Shown here one piece after another: positions 44,355 through 53,527 of a DNA stretch of 64,000 nucleotides. The stretch is taken from positions 24,897-88,896 of the forward strand of contig NZ_JABMKZ010000034.1 in NCBI RefSeq assembly GCF_013204855.1, given 5' to 3'. Every line of letters begins with the position of its first letter. Position 1 is the first letter of the stretch. Under the pieces are notes generated by a model. That model was not told the DNA's origin and made no database searches. It saw nothing but the letters and a program-made list of their open reading frames with translations. Source of the DNA: Paenibacillus alba (lineage in GTDB: Bacteria > Bacillota > Bacilli > Paenibacillales > NBRC-103111). Made by a program: the position numbers and the translations under genes.

Positions 44355-45227
44355 GTGGAGGTATCGTACCAACAGATGTTAGGGGCAGCCAAAAGAACAA
44401 GGAAACGGATCGGTCTGGGGCGAATAGTTCTGGACGGCGGCTTACTGATTCTGTCCTTTCTCATGCTAGTTCCATTCTTGTGGATAATCGCCACTTCGCT
44501 TAGGCTGCCCAAAGATTCCTTCTCACTGCCGCCTTCGATCTTCCCGACTGCTTGGCATATTAGCAACTACGCAGAGGTGTTCGCGAAGGTACCGTTTGTC
44601 GATTTTATCTCCAACAGCTTGAAAATTTGCGTAATTATTGTGATCGGGCATATTTTTATCTCGAGTATGGCAGCTTTTGCCTTCTCACGAATTGCTTTTC
44701 CCGGTCGAAATGTGCTCTTTCTTATCTTTCTCTCTGGTCTTATGATTCCAGGGCAAGTAACGATCATCCCTCAGTTTATCATGATGTCGAAGCTAGGATT
44801 GATTGACTCCCATTTAGCGCTCATCCTGCCTGGTCTTATTAACCCGTTCGGCATATTCATGATTCGGCAGACCATGATGTCGATATCGTTCTCTTTCGAT
44901 GAAGCCGCATATATGGACGGTGCTAGTCGGCTATGGGTATTTCTTAAAATCATACTTCCCATGTCATTCCCTGCGGTAGTCGTTACATCGGTCATCAGCT
45001 TTATCGCGCATTGGAATGACTTTTTCAGACCGCTTATTTTCTTGAATTCGTTCGAAAAAATGACGCTGCCGATTGGGATGACAGCTTTAACGGGCGCGTT
45101 TGGGACCGGAAATTTATCAGCCATCTTGGCGGGAGTTACCTTATCGCTTATCGTTCCGCTGCTTTTTTACATTTTCGGTCAGAAATATTTGTTGGATGGC
45201 ATGACGGCGGGTGGTCTTAAAGTGTAG
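44355..45227 (+). CDS. Sugar ABC transporter permease (MalG/UgpE type)
   Basis: The second permease has six predicted helices, the NS motif (VDFISNSLKICVII) and the EAA loop DEAAYMDGASRLWVFLKIIL. It ends in the typical FGQKYLLDGMTAGGLKV. GTG 44355 has AGAGGAG nine bases upstream; ATG 44349 and TTG 44346 are in the same frame but too close to that site. It is 21 bases or less behind the first permease. As elsewhere in the window, no ATPase gene accompanies the set. Confidence 0.93.
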   Translation: MEVSYQQMLGAAKRTRKRIGLGRIVLDGGLLILSFLMLVPFLWIIATSLRLPKDSFSLPPSIFPTAWHISNYAEVFAKVPFVDFISNSLKICVIIVIGHIFISSMAAFAFSRIAFPGRNVLFLIFLSGLMIPGQVTIIPQFIMMSKLGLIDSHLALILPGLINPFGIFMIRQTMMSISFSFDEAAYMDGASRLWVFLKIILPMSFPAVVVTSVISFIAHWNDFFRPLIFLNSFEKMTLPIGMTALTGAFGTGNLSAILAGVTLSLIVPLLFYIFGQKYLLDGMTAGGLKV

Positions 45228-45283
45228 AAGAGAACAGAAATCAGGCAAGCTATATCGTGGCTTAAAATAAGGAGGCATATTCC

Positions 45284-47884
45284 ATGGCACATGAAAACAA
45301 ATTTACATATACAGGTGCAAAAACAGGCGAAATTTCCTTTCCGCTTGGGGGCATTGGAACAGGCAGTATTGGTCTAGCGGGCAATGGCAGGCTTATCGAT
45401 TGGGAAATATTCAACCGGCCGAACAAACTGAGTTTTAATGGATTCTCGTTTTTCGCGGTAAAGGCTGAACATAACGGCGAGGTTAAATTAACAAAGGTGC
45501 TCCATGGGGACATGAAAGCGCCATATACGGGTGAAGGAAAAGGGAAATATGAAGGATACGGCTATGGACCTAGGAGAGAAAATATGGCCGGTTTTCCTCA
45601 CTTCGCGAATACGTCGTTCAAAGGCCAGTTTCCGTTCGCAGAAATGACCTTCGATGATGTGGAGGACCCCATAAGCATCAAAATGACCTCATTTAATCCT
45701 TTCATTCCGCTGAACGATCGAGACTCGTCGATTCCTTGTGCGATTTTCGAATATGAAGTAAGCAATCGTTCACTAGATGAGCTAGACATCTGCGTAGTTG
45801 GCTGCATCACGAATCCATTTCATAAGGGAGCCTATAACGAAGCCATCGAAGTTCACAAGCGTCATGCGATTCACATGTCCTCAATGCACTATCAAGATAC
45901 GGAAGCCGAATTTGGCAATTTGACGTTAATGACAGACCATGAGGATGTGAGCTACCAATCGTATTGGTACCGCGGGGGATGGTTCGACAATTTGACCGTG
46001 TTTTGGAAGGATTTTCGCAGGCCAGGCCGCTTTCAAGAAAGAAAATATGAGGGACCTCGCGAGCTCGATCCTCAGAGAATGCACGAAAAGCATCAAGATG
46101 TTAGCCTGCTTAGCACCCATCGCCCGGTAGCTCCTGGGGAAAAGGCGACGTTTCGATTCGTGTTAACTTGGCACATCCCCAACTGCGTTAACTTCTGGAA
46201 TCCAGGCAAGCTTGATGGAAGAGAACAATTTCCTACTTGGAAAAATTATTACGCGACACTGTTCCGCGATTCCACGGATACAGCGAACTATGTTCTGGAC
46301 CACTATGATCGGTTGTATGCGGATACTCGGTTGTTCCAAGAGACGCTGTTCCGTTCAACACTTCCCGATGAGGTGCTTGATGCCGTTAGCAGCAACATTT
46401 CAATATTGAAATCATCTACCGTGCTGCGGTTGACCGATGGAACCCTCTATGGATTTGAAGGCGTTCACACGAACGAAGGCTCTTGCGAAGGTTCATGCAC
46501 GCACGTATGGAACTACGAACAGGCTACGGCGTTCTTGTTCCCTGCGCTAGCACGGTCAATGAGAAATATCGATTATAAATATGCCCAATTTGAGAATGGC
46601 AAAATGGCATTTCGCCTCATGCTTCCAGCCGAGCGAACGACGCTTGATAACGATTTTAGAGCGGCTGTCGATGGTCAAATGGGAGGGATCATCAAAACCT
46701 ATCGGGAATGGAAAGTATCCGGTGATACAGAATGGCTGGTCTCGATTTGGCCGCAGGTTAAGAAATCGCTCGAATATGCTTGGGAACCGACGAATGAGGA
46801 CCAGTGGGATGCCGATAAGGATGGTGTCATGGAAGGTCGTCAGCATCATACGCTGGATATGGAACTATTCGGTCCGAACTCTTGGTTGACATCTATGTAC
46901 TTGACCGCACTCAAAGCTGCAGCAAGCATGGCAGGTGCATTAGGTGAACAGGATAAAGCAGCAGAATACGAAGCAATCTGGCTGCGAGGGTCCACTTGGG
47001 CAAATGAACATTTATTCAATGGCCAGTACTTTCATCAAGTGGTTAATATCCAGGATAAGTCTATCCTCGAAAAATTCGGTGCCGAAGATGTGTATTGGAA
47101 CGAGGAATCAGGTGAGCATAAATACCAAATCGGAGAAGGCTGCGGCATCGATCAAGTACTCGGTCAATGGTTCGCCCACCTTGCGGGATTAGGTTATGTT
47201 CTTGAGCCTGAGAAGGTGAAACGGGCGCTTCAGTCGGTGTATGAACATAATTACATCGAGAATTTACGTGATTATCCGAATGCATGCCGTATCTATGGTT
47301 TAAATGAAGAGGCGGGGCTCATGATCTGTACATGGCCGAAGGATAACAGTCCTATCGTTCCGGTTCCTTATGCGGATGAGTGCATGAATGGATTTGAATA
47401 TCAGGCGGCCTCGCATATGATCTACGAGGGACTTGTCGAGGAAGGACTTGCCGTCGTGAAGTCCATACGTGATCGCTATGATGGAGAGCGCCGTAATCCA
47501 TGGAATGAATTTGAATGCGGAAGCAACTATGTACGATCGATGGCTTCATATGGGCTGCTTCTTGCGCTAAGTGGTTTTGAATATGATATGGTACAAGGAC
47601 ATATCGGCTTCAGTCCCAAATGGCAAGAAACAGATTTCCGCTGCTTCTGGAGCTTGCACGAGGGATGGGGCGAGATTCGCGTAAATCACGAGCAAATTGA
47701 ACTCGAAGTGCTGAGAGGCCAACTCAAGCTGGCTAGCTTTGGATGTGATTTACTAGCAGGGCGAACCGTCAGCAACATCACGATTGGTGGAAGAAACGTT
47801 AGCTTTGCTTTAACTGATGGAAGATTGATATTAAATGAGCGAGTCGTTCTTGAACCACAATCTGTGCTTCTTATACAGTATTAA
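45284..47884 (+). CDS. GH116 family beta-glycosidase (GBA2-like), intracellular
   Basis: The 866-residue protein opens with the typical EISFPLGGIGTGSIGLAGNG and has the N-terminal beta-sandwich followed by an (alpha/alpha)6 domain. A candidate nucleophile is E392 in YGFEGVHTNEG, followed by GSCEGSCTHVWNYEQATA; the candidate acid/base is D525 in HHTLDMELFGPNSW. Relatives cleave beta-glucosides or beta-xylosides, and glucosylceramide in animals. No signal peptide is present, so it acts on sugar brought in by the importer encoded upstream. AAGGAGGC lies about nine bases before the ATG. Confidence 0.9.
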   Translation: MAHENKFTYTGAKTGEISFPLGGIGTGSIGLAGNGRLIDWEIFNRPNKLSFNGFSFFAVKAEHNGEVKLTKVLHGDMKAPYTGEGKGKYEGYGYGPRRENMAGFPHFANTSFKGQFPFAEMTFDDVEDPISIKMTSFNPFIPLNDRDSSIPCAIFEYEVSNRSLDELDICVVGCITNPFHKGAYNEAIEVHKRHAIHMSSMHYQDTEAEFGNLTLMTDHEDVSYQSYWYRGGWFDNLTVFWKDFRRPGRFQERKYEGPRELDPQRMHEKHQDVSLLSTHRPVAPGEKATFRFVLTWHIPNCVNFWNPGKLDGREQFPTWKNYYATLFRDSTDTANYVLDHYDRLYADTRLFQETLFRSTLPDEVLDAVSSNISILKSSTVLRLTDGTLYGFEGVHTNEGSCEGSCTHVWNYEQATAFLFPALARSMRNIDYKYAQFENGKMAFRLMLPAERTTLDNDFRAAVDGQMGGIIKTYREWKVSGDTEWLVSIWPQVKKSLEYAWEPTNEDQWDADKDGVMEGRQHHTLDMELFGPNSWLTSMYLTALKAAASMAGALGEQDKAAEYEAIWLRGSTWANEHLFNGQYFHQVVNIQDKSILEKFGAEDVYWNEESGEHKYQIGEGCGIDQVLGQWFAHLAGLGYVLEPEKVKRALQSVYEHNYIENLRDYPNACRIYGLNEEAGLMICTWPKDNSPIVPVPYADECMNGFEYQAASHMIYEGLVEEGLAVVKSIRDRYDGERRNPWNEFECGSNYVRSMASYGLLLALSGFEYDMVQGHIGFSPKWQETDFRCFWSLHEGWGEIRVNHEQIELEVLRGQLKLASFGCDLLAGRTVSNITIGGRNVSFALTDGRLILNERVVLEPQSVLLIQY

Positions 47885-47905
47885 GTCGCCTGGAGGTGAT
47901 ATCTA

Positions 47906-48739
47906 TTGGCTGCGAATGATGTGATTGCAACAGCTGTTGAGCAACTACGCCATATTCCTGGCGTAAAGGCGATTGTTTTAGGCGGATCAAGGGCACGTGG
48001 AACGGAAACCGCGGAGTCTGACATTGATTTAGGCCTATATTATCAGCCAGATCAGCCTATTGATATGCATGCGCTTGATCTCATAGCAACGTCACTTGAT
48101 GATGAGCGGCGCAAGGGTCTGATTACGCCAACGGGCGAATGGGGACCATGGATCAATGGTGGGGGTTGGCTAAAGTCGGGAGGCCTGCCACTCGATATTC
48201 TTTATCGCGATGTGGCGCGAGTAACTAGCGTAATTGACGATTGCTCGCGAGGCCGCCTAGACATTCATTATCAGCCGGGGCATCCGCATGGATTTTGCAC
48301 GTCCATCTATATGGGAGAAGTGGCTTCTTGTAAGCTGCTTTGGGATCCTGATGGACTTGTCCTGGCCATGAAGCAACGCACGGATCCTTATCCTGCTGCA
48401 TTGCGGCAAGCGACGATCTCCAAGTTCATGTGGGAAGCGGATTTCTCGCTTGCAAACGCCAAAAAAGCATGGAGTCGTAGCGACGTTTCCTATGCGGCTG
48501 GTCATCTTTTTCGGACTGTAAGCTGCTTGGTTCAAGTGCTTTTCGCATGCAATGGCGTCTATCTACTCAATGAAAAAGGTGCCGTAGCTCAATGTGGTCA
48601 GTTTTCTGCTGCCCCAGCCAATTTTGAGCAGCGCGTGCGGGAAGGTTTTGCTTGTTTGTCGGCTGAACAGGCGGGCATGACTGAAGCGGTTCGCATCTTT
48701 GAATCGCTAGTTCGCGAGACAGAAGCATTTGCTTCTTAG
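47906..48739 (+). CDS. Pol-beta-type nucleotidyltransferase domain protein
   Basis: The 277-residue protein has the minimal nucleotidyltransferase motif GGSRARGTETAESDIDLGLY near residues 26-45 (G-S, then D-x-D) and a later third acid candidate in LPLDILYRDV. The C-terminal part is helical. The family includes aminoglycoside nucleotidyltransferases, but the sequence is not specific enough to claim drug resistance. TTG 47906 is the start, supported by TGGAGGTGA six bases upstream. It begins 21 bases after the GH116 gene and may be read through from that operon. Confidence 0.82.
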   Translation: MAANDVIATAVEQLRHIPGVKAIVLGGSRARGTETAESDIDLGLYYQPDQPIDMHALDLIATSLDDERRKGLITPTGEWGPWINGGGWLKSGGLPLDILYRDVARVTSVIDDCSRGRLDIHYQPGHPHGFCTSIYMGEVASCKLLWDPDGLVLAMKQRTDPYPAALRQATISKFMWEADFSLANAKKAWSRSDVSYAAGHLFRTVSCLVQVLFACNGVYLLNEKGAVAQCGQFSAAPANFEQRVREGFACLSAEQAGMTEAVRIFESLVRETEAFAS

Positions 48740-48775
48740 TTCGGAGCTGAATGAGGGAAGATGCCGTTTAGGCAG

Positions 48776-48820
48776 AAAAAGGTCGGTAACCTACATAGTG
48801 AGTAGGTTATCGACCTTTTT
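48776..48820. terminator. Rho-independent terminator
   Basis: A long stem, AAAAAGGTCG with CGACCTTTTT and TAACCTAC with GTAGGTTA, interrupted by one G-T pair, has A- and T-runs that allow termination in both directions. Confidence 0.88.
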
Positions 48821-48902
48821 CATTTCGATTAGGTTAGAGCGGTAGCGGAATATTCTGGCATGAATTCGGATAGAAATAGAGTAATAGGTTGTCCATTATT
48901 CT

Positions 48903-49916
48903 ATGAAACGGATGGTGCTGGTATTCATGACTACTTCGAATTGGCGGCTCACTCTGATCATTGGAGGAATGCTGATTGCTACTGTTTCTATATGGTTCCT
49001 AGCATCACAGTCCTTTCGGCCAACGCAGATAACGGCGGATTCGAGAGAAGCCCCTCTGATACAAGGTCCAATTCCCGAATTTAAGGAACAGCACCTGCCT
49101 GTTCTACCCATAGAGGTACCGAACGATGAGGTTACTAAACAACAAGAGCTGCCAAATCTAATGACACCGCTGGCCGCTGAAGCAATAGCAACTTTTACTC
49201 CTACAGCAACACCGATTGCCACAGTGAAGGACTCCGTCTATAAAACGGCATCTATAACCGCACAAATAAGCATTCCTGTCCTGAATTATCATAGTGTAAC
49301 AGTCCAGCCTGGCAATACCGCTGCCATTACTCCGGCAAAATTGGAGGAGCAAATGCAGTACTTAGCCGATCAGGGATATAAGACGTTAACGTTGAAAGAA
49401 TTCATCGATATTTGGGAAGGTGGGGAGAAACCCACCGCCAAAGTTATACTCTTAACCTTTGACGATGGGTACAAAGACAATTATACAGCCGCGTTGCCGA
49501 TTCTCGCTAAACACAATTTTCGTGCAACGCTGTTTGTCTCACCGGGTATGGTTGAAGATGGCTATTTTCTGAATTGGGATGAAATCAAAGAAATGCACAA
49601 GGGTGGGTGGGACATCCAGCCACATGGAATGACTCATCCGAATCTTACAAAGTTGAACTCAGAGAAGCAAACCTTTGAAATAACGGAAGCAAGGCGTCAA
49701 ATTGAGGAAGAACTTGGGATTACCGCAGACGTGTACTGTTACCCATTTGGGGAGCGAAATCAGACCACCTTACACATATTAAAAGAGCATGGGTTTCGCT
49801 ATGCGTTTACGATCGAGCAAGGTATGGCTAAACCTGACCAGAATCCGCTCTTAATTCGCCGATTGTTCGTTAATGGAGAAGCAGGATTGAGCAGCTTTAA
49901 GTCTCTTTTGAAATAA
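48903..49916 (+). CDS. Membrane-anchored polysaccharide deacetylase (CE4)
   Basis: An N-terminal signal anchor (about residues 14-34) is followed by a Thr/Pro-rich spacer and a NodB-type deacetylase domain. It contains the catalytic TFDDGYKDN near residue 186, the metal motif HGMTHPN near 240, and a late CYPFGERNQTTL block. It probably removes acetyl groups from N-acetylglucosamine polymers or peptidoglycan at the cell surface. ATG 48903 has no clear ribosome site; ATG 48912 and 48927 are in-frame alternatives. It is a single gene after a terminator. Confidence 0.88.
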   Translation: MKRMVLVFMTTSNWRLTLIIGGMLIATVSIWFLASQSFRPTQITADSREAPLIQGPIPEFKEQHLPVLPIEVPNDEVTKQQELPNLMTPLAAEAIATFTPTATPIATVKDSVYKTASITAQISIPVLNYHSVTVQPGNTAAITPAKLEEQMQYLADQGYKTLTLKEFIDIWEGGEKPTAKVILLTFDDGYKDNYTAALPILAKHNFRATLFVSPGMVEDGYFLNWDEIKEMHKGGWDIQPHGMTHPNLTKLNSEKQTFEITEARRQIEEELGITADVYCYPFGERNQTTLHILKEHGFRYAFTIEQGMAKPDQNPLLIRRLFVNGEAGLSSFKSLLK

Positions 49917-49965
49917 AAAGCAGTTCCTGACAGCCATCCCGCCGCGGCAAGCATACCAATTACAG

Positions 49966-49994
49966 TTGACATTGGTTTGACGTCAAACTATAAT
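49966..49994 (+). promoter_or_regulatory. Consensus promoter of marR-type gene with embedded operator
   Basis: TTGACA (49966-49971) and TATAAT (49989-49994) are both perfect and 17 bp apart. The spacer holds the perfect 14 bp palindrome GTTTGACGTCAAAC (49975-49988), which ends where the -10 begins. The predicted +1 is base 50001. Confidence 0.85.
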
Positions 49995-50000
49995 GCGATT

Positions 50001-50423
50001 ATGGAAACTAGAGATGCAATATCATTAATCTCCAAAATTAGAGAGAAAGTTAATCGGTTCATTGTAGCAGAGATGGTGAAGCACGGGATAGACGGTATTG
50101 GTACTTCGCATGGTGATATCATCTATGCACTATTTGAGAAGCCTAGGCTTACTATGGCGGACATTTCAAAAAGGATTAATAAGGATAAATCTACGGTCAC
50201 AGCACTAGTTGACAAGTTGGTCCGGCTTGGATATGTGACAAAGGAAAGGGACAGAGATGATACGAGAGTTGTTTATGTTGCGTTGACTAGTAAGGGGAGT
50301 GAATTGGAAACGATCTTTGAATCCATATCTAAAGAAATGTTAGATGTGTTTTATTTAAATATTTCTGATAAAGAAAAAGAAGATTTGCTGAATGTTTTAA
50401 AAAAGATTTATCAAAACTTTTAA
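50001..50423 (+). CDS. MarR family transcriptional regulator
   Basis: The 140-residue protein has the winged helix of the family: MADISKRINKDKSTVTALVD, then LVRLGYVTKERDRDDTRVVY, with dimerisation helices at both ends. ATG 50001 coincides with the predicted transcription start of the consensus promoter just upstream, so the mRNA may be leaderless. A TTG at 49977 in the same frame would lie inside the promoter. The palindrome in that promoter suggests autorepression, and a similar site lies before the alpha/beta hydrolase gene that follows. Confidence 0.9.
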   Translation: METRDAISLISKIREKVNRFIVAEMVKHGIDGIGTSHGDIIYALFEKPRLTMADISKRINKDKSTVTALVDKLVRLGYVTKERDRDDTRVVYVALTSKGSELETIFESISKEMLDVFYLNISDKEKEDLLNVLKKIYQNF

Positions 50424-50440
50424 ATTTTTTTAAATAAATA

Positions 50441-50454
50441 GTTTTACATCAAAC
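50441..50454. promoter_or_regulatory. Second MarR-type operator candidate
   Basis: GTTTTACATCAAAC matches 12 of 14 bases of the palindrome in the promoter of the MarR-type gene (GTTTGACGTCAAAC) and lies 24 bases upstream of the hydrolase ATG. Confidence 0.6.
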
Positions 50455-50477
50455 TAAATGACAAGGATGAGATTATC

Positions 50478-51308
50478 ATGAGAGATTTTACGAAAGAATT
50501 GCCTGATCATACGGAGAAATACATTGGAGAAAACGATTTATTTCTAGAGATATTCGAGGGTGAGAACCTCCAGGTAGCAACTAACAATAGGCCTCCTTTG
50601 CTTTTTGTACATGGTGCTTTCACAGGAAGCTGGATGTGGAGCAAATACATTCCTCATTTTATCAGTGAAGGGTGGAAATGCTATGTCATGAACTTGAGAA
50701 GCCACTACAAAAGCAGGCTGCTGGATATGACGAAGATAACTTTCGAGGATTATTTGGAGGATATCAAAGAGATTATCGCGGAGTGTGGTGTTCCGCCAAT
50801 TCTTATCGGATTCAGCATGGGTGGGATCTTGAGCCAGAAGTTGGCTGAAAACATCGAGATCGCCGGGTTGGTGTTGATCGATTCGGTCATCAGCAGAGAA
50901 GTTCATGAAGTAGTACCCTATAAGGAATTAGACCAGACGACACCTGGCATCATTTTGCCTGCCCCAACCCGTGACGAGCTTTCAAGCATAGATGAAACGA
51001 AAGATGACATTGAATTTCAAAGAAAGTATCTGGCCATGGAGTCATCGAAGGCATTTGCATCTTTTGTCTTTTCAATCAAAGCAAAAGGGATATCCATAGA
51101 CAGCAGCTCGATTTCTTGCCCGTGCTTGGTTGTCAAAGCTGTAAACTGTAATGATGACGACCTTCGGGGTAGAGTGACAGCGGAGCACCTCCGTGCTGAA
51201 TACAAAGGGCTTTGGAACACGACGCATACCGGCGTACTCGTAGGGCAGAGGTATATGGAATCAGTAGATACAATTATGGATTGGTTAAAAAGATTTTTGT
51301 GCCATTGA
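50478..51308 (+). CDS. Alpha/beta hydrolase
   Basis: This cytoplasmic alpha/beta hydrolase of 276 residues has the oxyanion segment LLFVHGAFTGSWMW, nucleophile S113 in IGFSMGGI, an acid candidate in AVNCNDDDL near 225, and the histidine in TTHTGVLVG. It could act as an esterase or lactonase; the substrate is unknown. AAGGATGAG precedes the ATG. The MarR-type gene upstream and the shared operator motif suggest induction by a small molecule, possibly one that the enzyme degrades. Confidence 0.88.
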   Translation: MRDFTKELPDHTEKYIGENDLFLEIFEGENLQVATNNRPPLLFVHGAFTGSWMWSKYIPHFISEGWKCYVMNLRSHYKSRLLDMTKITFEDYLEDIKEIIAECGVPPILIGFSMGGILSQKLAENIEIAGLVLIDSVISREVHEVVPYKELDQTTPGIILPAPTRDELSSIDETKDDIEFQRKYLAMESSKAFASFVFSIKAKGISIDSSSISCPCLVVKAVNCNDDDLRGRVTAEHLRAEYKGLWNTTHTGVLVGQRYMESVDTIMDWLKRFLCH

Positions 51309-51390
51309 GTTCATGGCGCAAGTCGATATGGAAAAATCAAGGAACTTTTGAATGCAACCTCCGTCTAATAAAGTGGGAAGGAGTGAGCGA

Positions 51391-53058
51391 ATGAATAAGA
51401 AAAGGATATCCGGTTTATTGGGATGGGCTGTGGCTGCAGCAAGTTTAATCATAGCCTCTGGCGCTATTGCAGCTTCGTCCGAGTCATCCAACTCACAGGT
51501 CATTACAATCGTCAAGGACGCCCCGTTTTATGCCCATATGTCCGAAGATGCGGCAACAGGTGTTTTAAGCAGTTTTCAAACGCTTAAGGTCAAAGAAACT
51601 ATAGGTGACGGTATGAACGTTTGGTACAAAGTGGATACATGGTTGGGCGAGCAGTGGATTCCAAGAAAATCGGGTTTGGTAGTACTCGGAGAGATTGAAT
51701 CCATGGACTACAAGGTACATACGCTGAGAACGGAGAGGATTCATGATGCGCCATACTCCGAAGAGCAGCAAATCTTGACTCTTCCCCCCCAAGAGGTGCA
51801 CATTACAGGGCGTTATGATAGCTGGTACCGAATCAATACGGCAGACGGGGTGCCGATGTGGCTATATTCTCCTTTGCTCTTGGAAGAGATCCGGGAAGAG
51901 CCTGCCGACTTCGATATGCTGCTGACCCGTGAGGAACAGCTGTACGAAATTCCATATCTAACAAAAGCGCCAATTATTCTCGCTCCACAAACCGTTCATG
52001 TCCTCACCAAATGGGACACCGGAAATGAAGGACACCGTTTTCGGGAAATCGTTTGGTACAAGATTCAAACGGATCAAGGGCCCCGCTGGGTGCTGCCGAA
52101 CGGCGAAAAAGCCGGCATCAAGCCGGTACAGGAGTCCATTACGCTACCTACTGGGGGCTATGGCTCATCCGCACCTGAATTGAATGATCGTTCCATCTGG
52201 TTCGAACCGGGGAAGAAACTGGAAGCTTCAGCTCGCTGGGCGGATTGGTTTCAAATAAAGACGGATTCTACCGGAATGGTTTGGGTCAATCCGAGTTTGT
52301 CGCTTCATAAGCGGCCTCTTGGAACCGTAGCCTCTAGTGAAATTCTATACTTGACCAAGGACTCGGCCGCTTATACATATCCAAGCCCTGATGCTATTGC
52401 ACATCCCAAAGGTTACTATGCCCCGCAGGAGGTGAAAAGCATCGCAAAATGGTCTGGTGACGGCATTCTGGACTGGTATTTATTCCGCGGATTCGATGGC
52501 GATCTGTGGATTCCAAAGCCGCGGAACGACACGGACAGGTCGTTAGTCGGAAGCTGGAGAGTATACAATTTGGATCAATGGAGAGAGACTAGAGGATTCA
52601 AAGGAATACCTTTTGCACTCACTTTGATGAAAAATTCTCAGCGGCACGGCTTCTACCAGGACGAAGGCATTCCATTCACGCTGCGCGCCCAAAATCTTTC
52701 AAATCAATCGTTGACCGTAACTCCTACGCCAGAATTCGAATTGCAAATTTTTAAGCTTAGTAGTGAACCGGAAGAAGCTTTGAAGCATCTGGAGCAGCAA
52801 GAGCTTGTATGGACCAGAAAGCTGCCTCCGTTCGCAGCGACAGTTCTCGAAAATTTGAGCTCGCAATCGATTTTCATCGAATGGGATCAGAAAGGTACTG
52901 AAGGGAAACTATCAGCCGCTGGTGAGTATGCCATGCGAATCGTTCCGGTTGCCATTCATTTTGAGATGGGTGGGGGAGAGACAAGGACCGTAACAAATGA
53001 TGACATCCAGAAGATTATCGGTGACCCCGTAGTTTTTGCTATTTTGCCAAACGAATGA
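51391..53058 (+). CDS. Secreted protein with SH3b-like repeats and a BsuPI-like domain
   Basis: The signal peptide is at residues 1-29. Four to five SH3b-like repeats of about 75 residues follow, each ending near a W-x-x-W/I-P or W-x-x-P strand (EQWIPRKSG, MWLYSPLL, RWVLPNG, VWVNPSL, LWIPKPR). The C-terminal domain (about 430-550) resembles the Ig-like BsuPI domain with PFTLRAQNLSNQSLTV and GEYAMRIVPVA. It is probably bound to the cell wall. AAGGAG lies upstream of ATG 51391, which also fits the signal peptide; ATG 51352 would precede it. No enzyme motif is seen. Confidence 0.75.
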   Translation: MNKKRISGLLGWAVAAASLIIASGAIAASSESSNSQVITIVKDAPFYAHMSEDAATGVLSSFQTLKVKETIGDGMNVWYKVDTWLGEQWIPRKSGLVVLGEIESMDYKVHTLRTERIHDAPYSEEQQILTLPPQEVHITGRYDSWYRINTADGVPMWLYSPLLLEEIREEPADFDMLLTREEQLYEIPYLTKAPIILAPQTVHVLTKWDTGNEGHRFREIVWYKIQTDQGPRWVLPNGEKAGIKPVQESITLPTGGYGSSAPELNDRSIWFEPGKKLEASARWADWFQIKTDSTGMVWVNPSLSLHKRPLGTVASSEILYLTKDSAAYTYPSPDAIAHPKGYYAPQEVKSIAKWSGDGILDWYLFRGFDGDLWIPKPRNDTDRSLVGSWRVYNLDQWRETRGFKGIPFALTLMKNSQRHGFYQDEGIPFTLRAQNLSNQSLTVTPTPEFELQIFKLSSEPEEALKHLEQQELVWTRKLPPFAATVLENLSSQSIFIEWDQKGTEGKLSAAGEYAMRIVPVAIHFEMGGGETRTVTNDDIQKIIGDPVVFAILPNE

Positions 53059-53097
53059 TGCTTTACTGAAATGATGCTATTGGGTTGGGGTGATAGG

Positions 53098-53520
53098 GTG
53101 AATATAACAGGTTTGAATCATTTTTTGTTTTCGGTTTCTAATTTAGACAATTCAATTGCGTTTTATGAAGGCGTTTTTGGTGCAAAGCTGTTAGTGAAGG
53201 GGAGAAGCACTGCCTATTTTGATTTAAATGGGATGTGGCTTGCCATAAATGTAGAAAAAGAAATTCCTCGCAATGAAATAAACCTCTCATACACCCATAT
53301 CGCTTTTTCAATTGAAGAAGCAAGCTTTGTTGACATGTATGAGAAACTAAAGAAATTGAATGTAAATATCCTTTCAGGTCGTCCTAGAGATGAAAAAGAT
53401 AAAAAATCTATTTATTTTACAGACCCAGATGGTCATAAGTTTGAATTTCATACAGGTTCATTGCAAGACAGATTAGCTTATTATAAGCAGGAAAAAAAAC
53501 ATATGGAGTTTTTTAATTAA
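53098..53520 (+). CDS. fosB: FosB-type metallothiol transferase (fosfomycin resistance)
   Basis: The 140-residue protein is very similar along its full length to Bacillus FosB as I know it: the start NITGLNHFLFSVSNLDNSIAF, LLVKGRSTAYFDLNGMWLA, INLSYTHIAF, KKSIYFTDPDGHKFEFHTG, LQDRLAYYKQEKKHM. The metal ligands H8, H67 and E116 are in place. It adds bacillithiol (or another thiol) to fosfomycin, opening the epoxide. GTG 53098 gives the normal family length with GGGGTGA upstream; ATG 53071 would add nine residues. It is a single gene 39 bases after the SH3-repeat gene. Confidence 0.95.
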   Translation: MNITGLNHFLFSVSNLDNSIAFYEGVFGAKLLVKGRSTAYFDLNGMWLAINVEKEIPRNEINLSYTHIAFSIEEASFVDMYEKLKKLNVNILSGRPRDEKDKKSIYFTDPDGHKFEFHTGSLQDRLAYYKQEKKHMEFFN

Positions 53521-53527
53521 AATGTTG

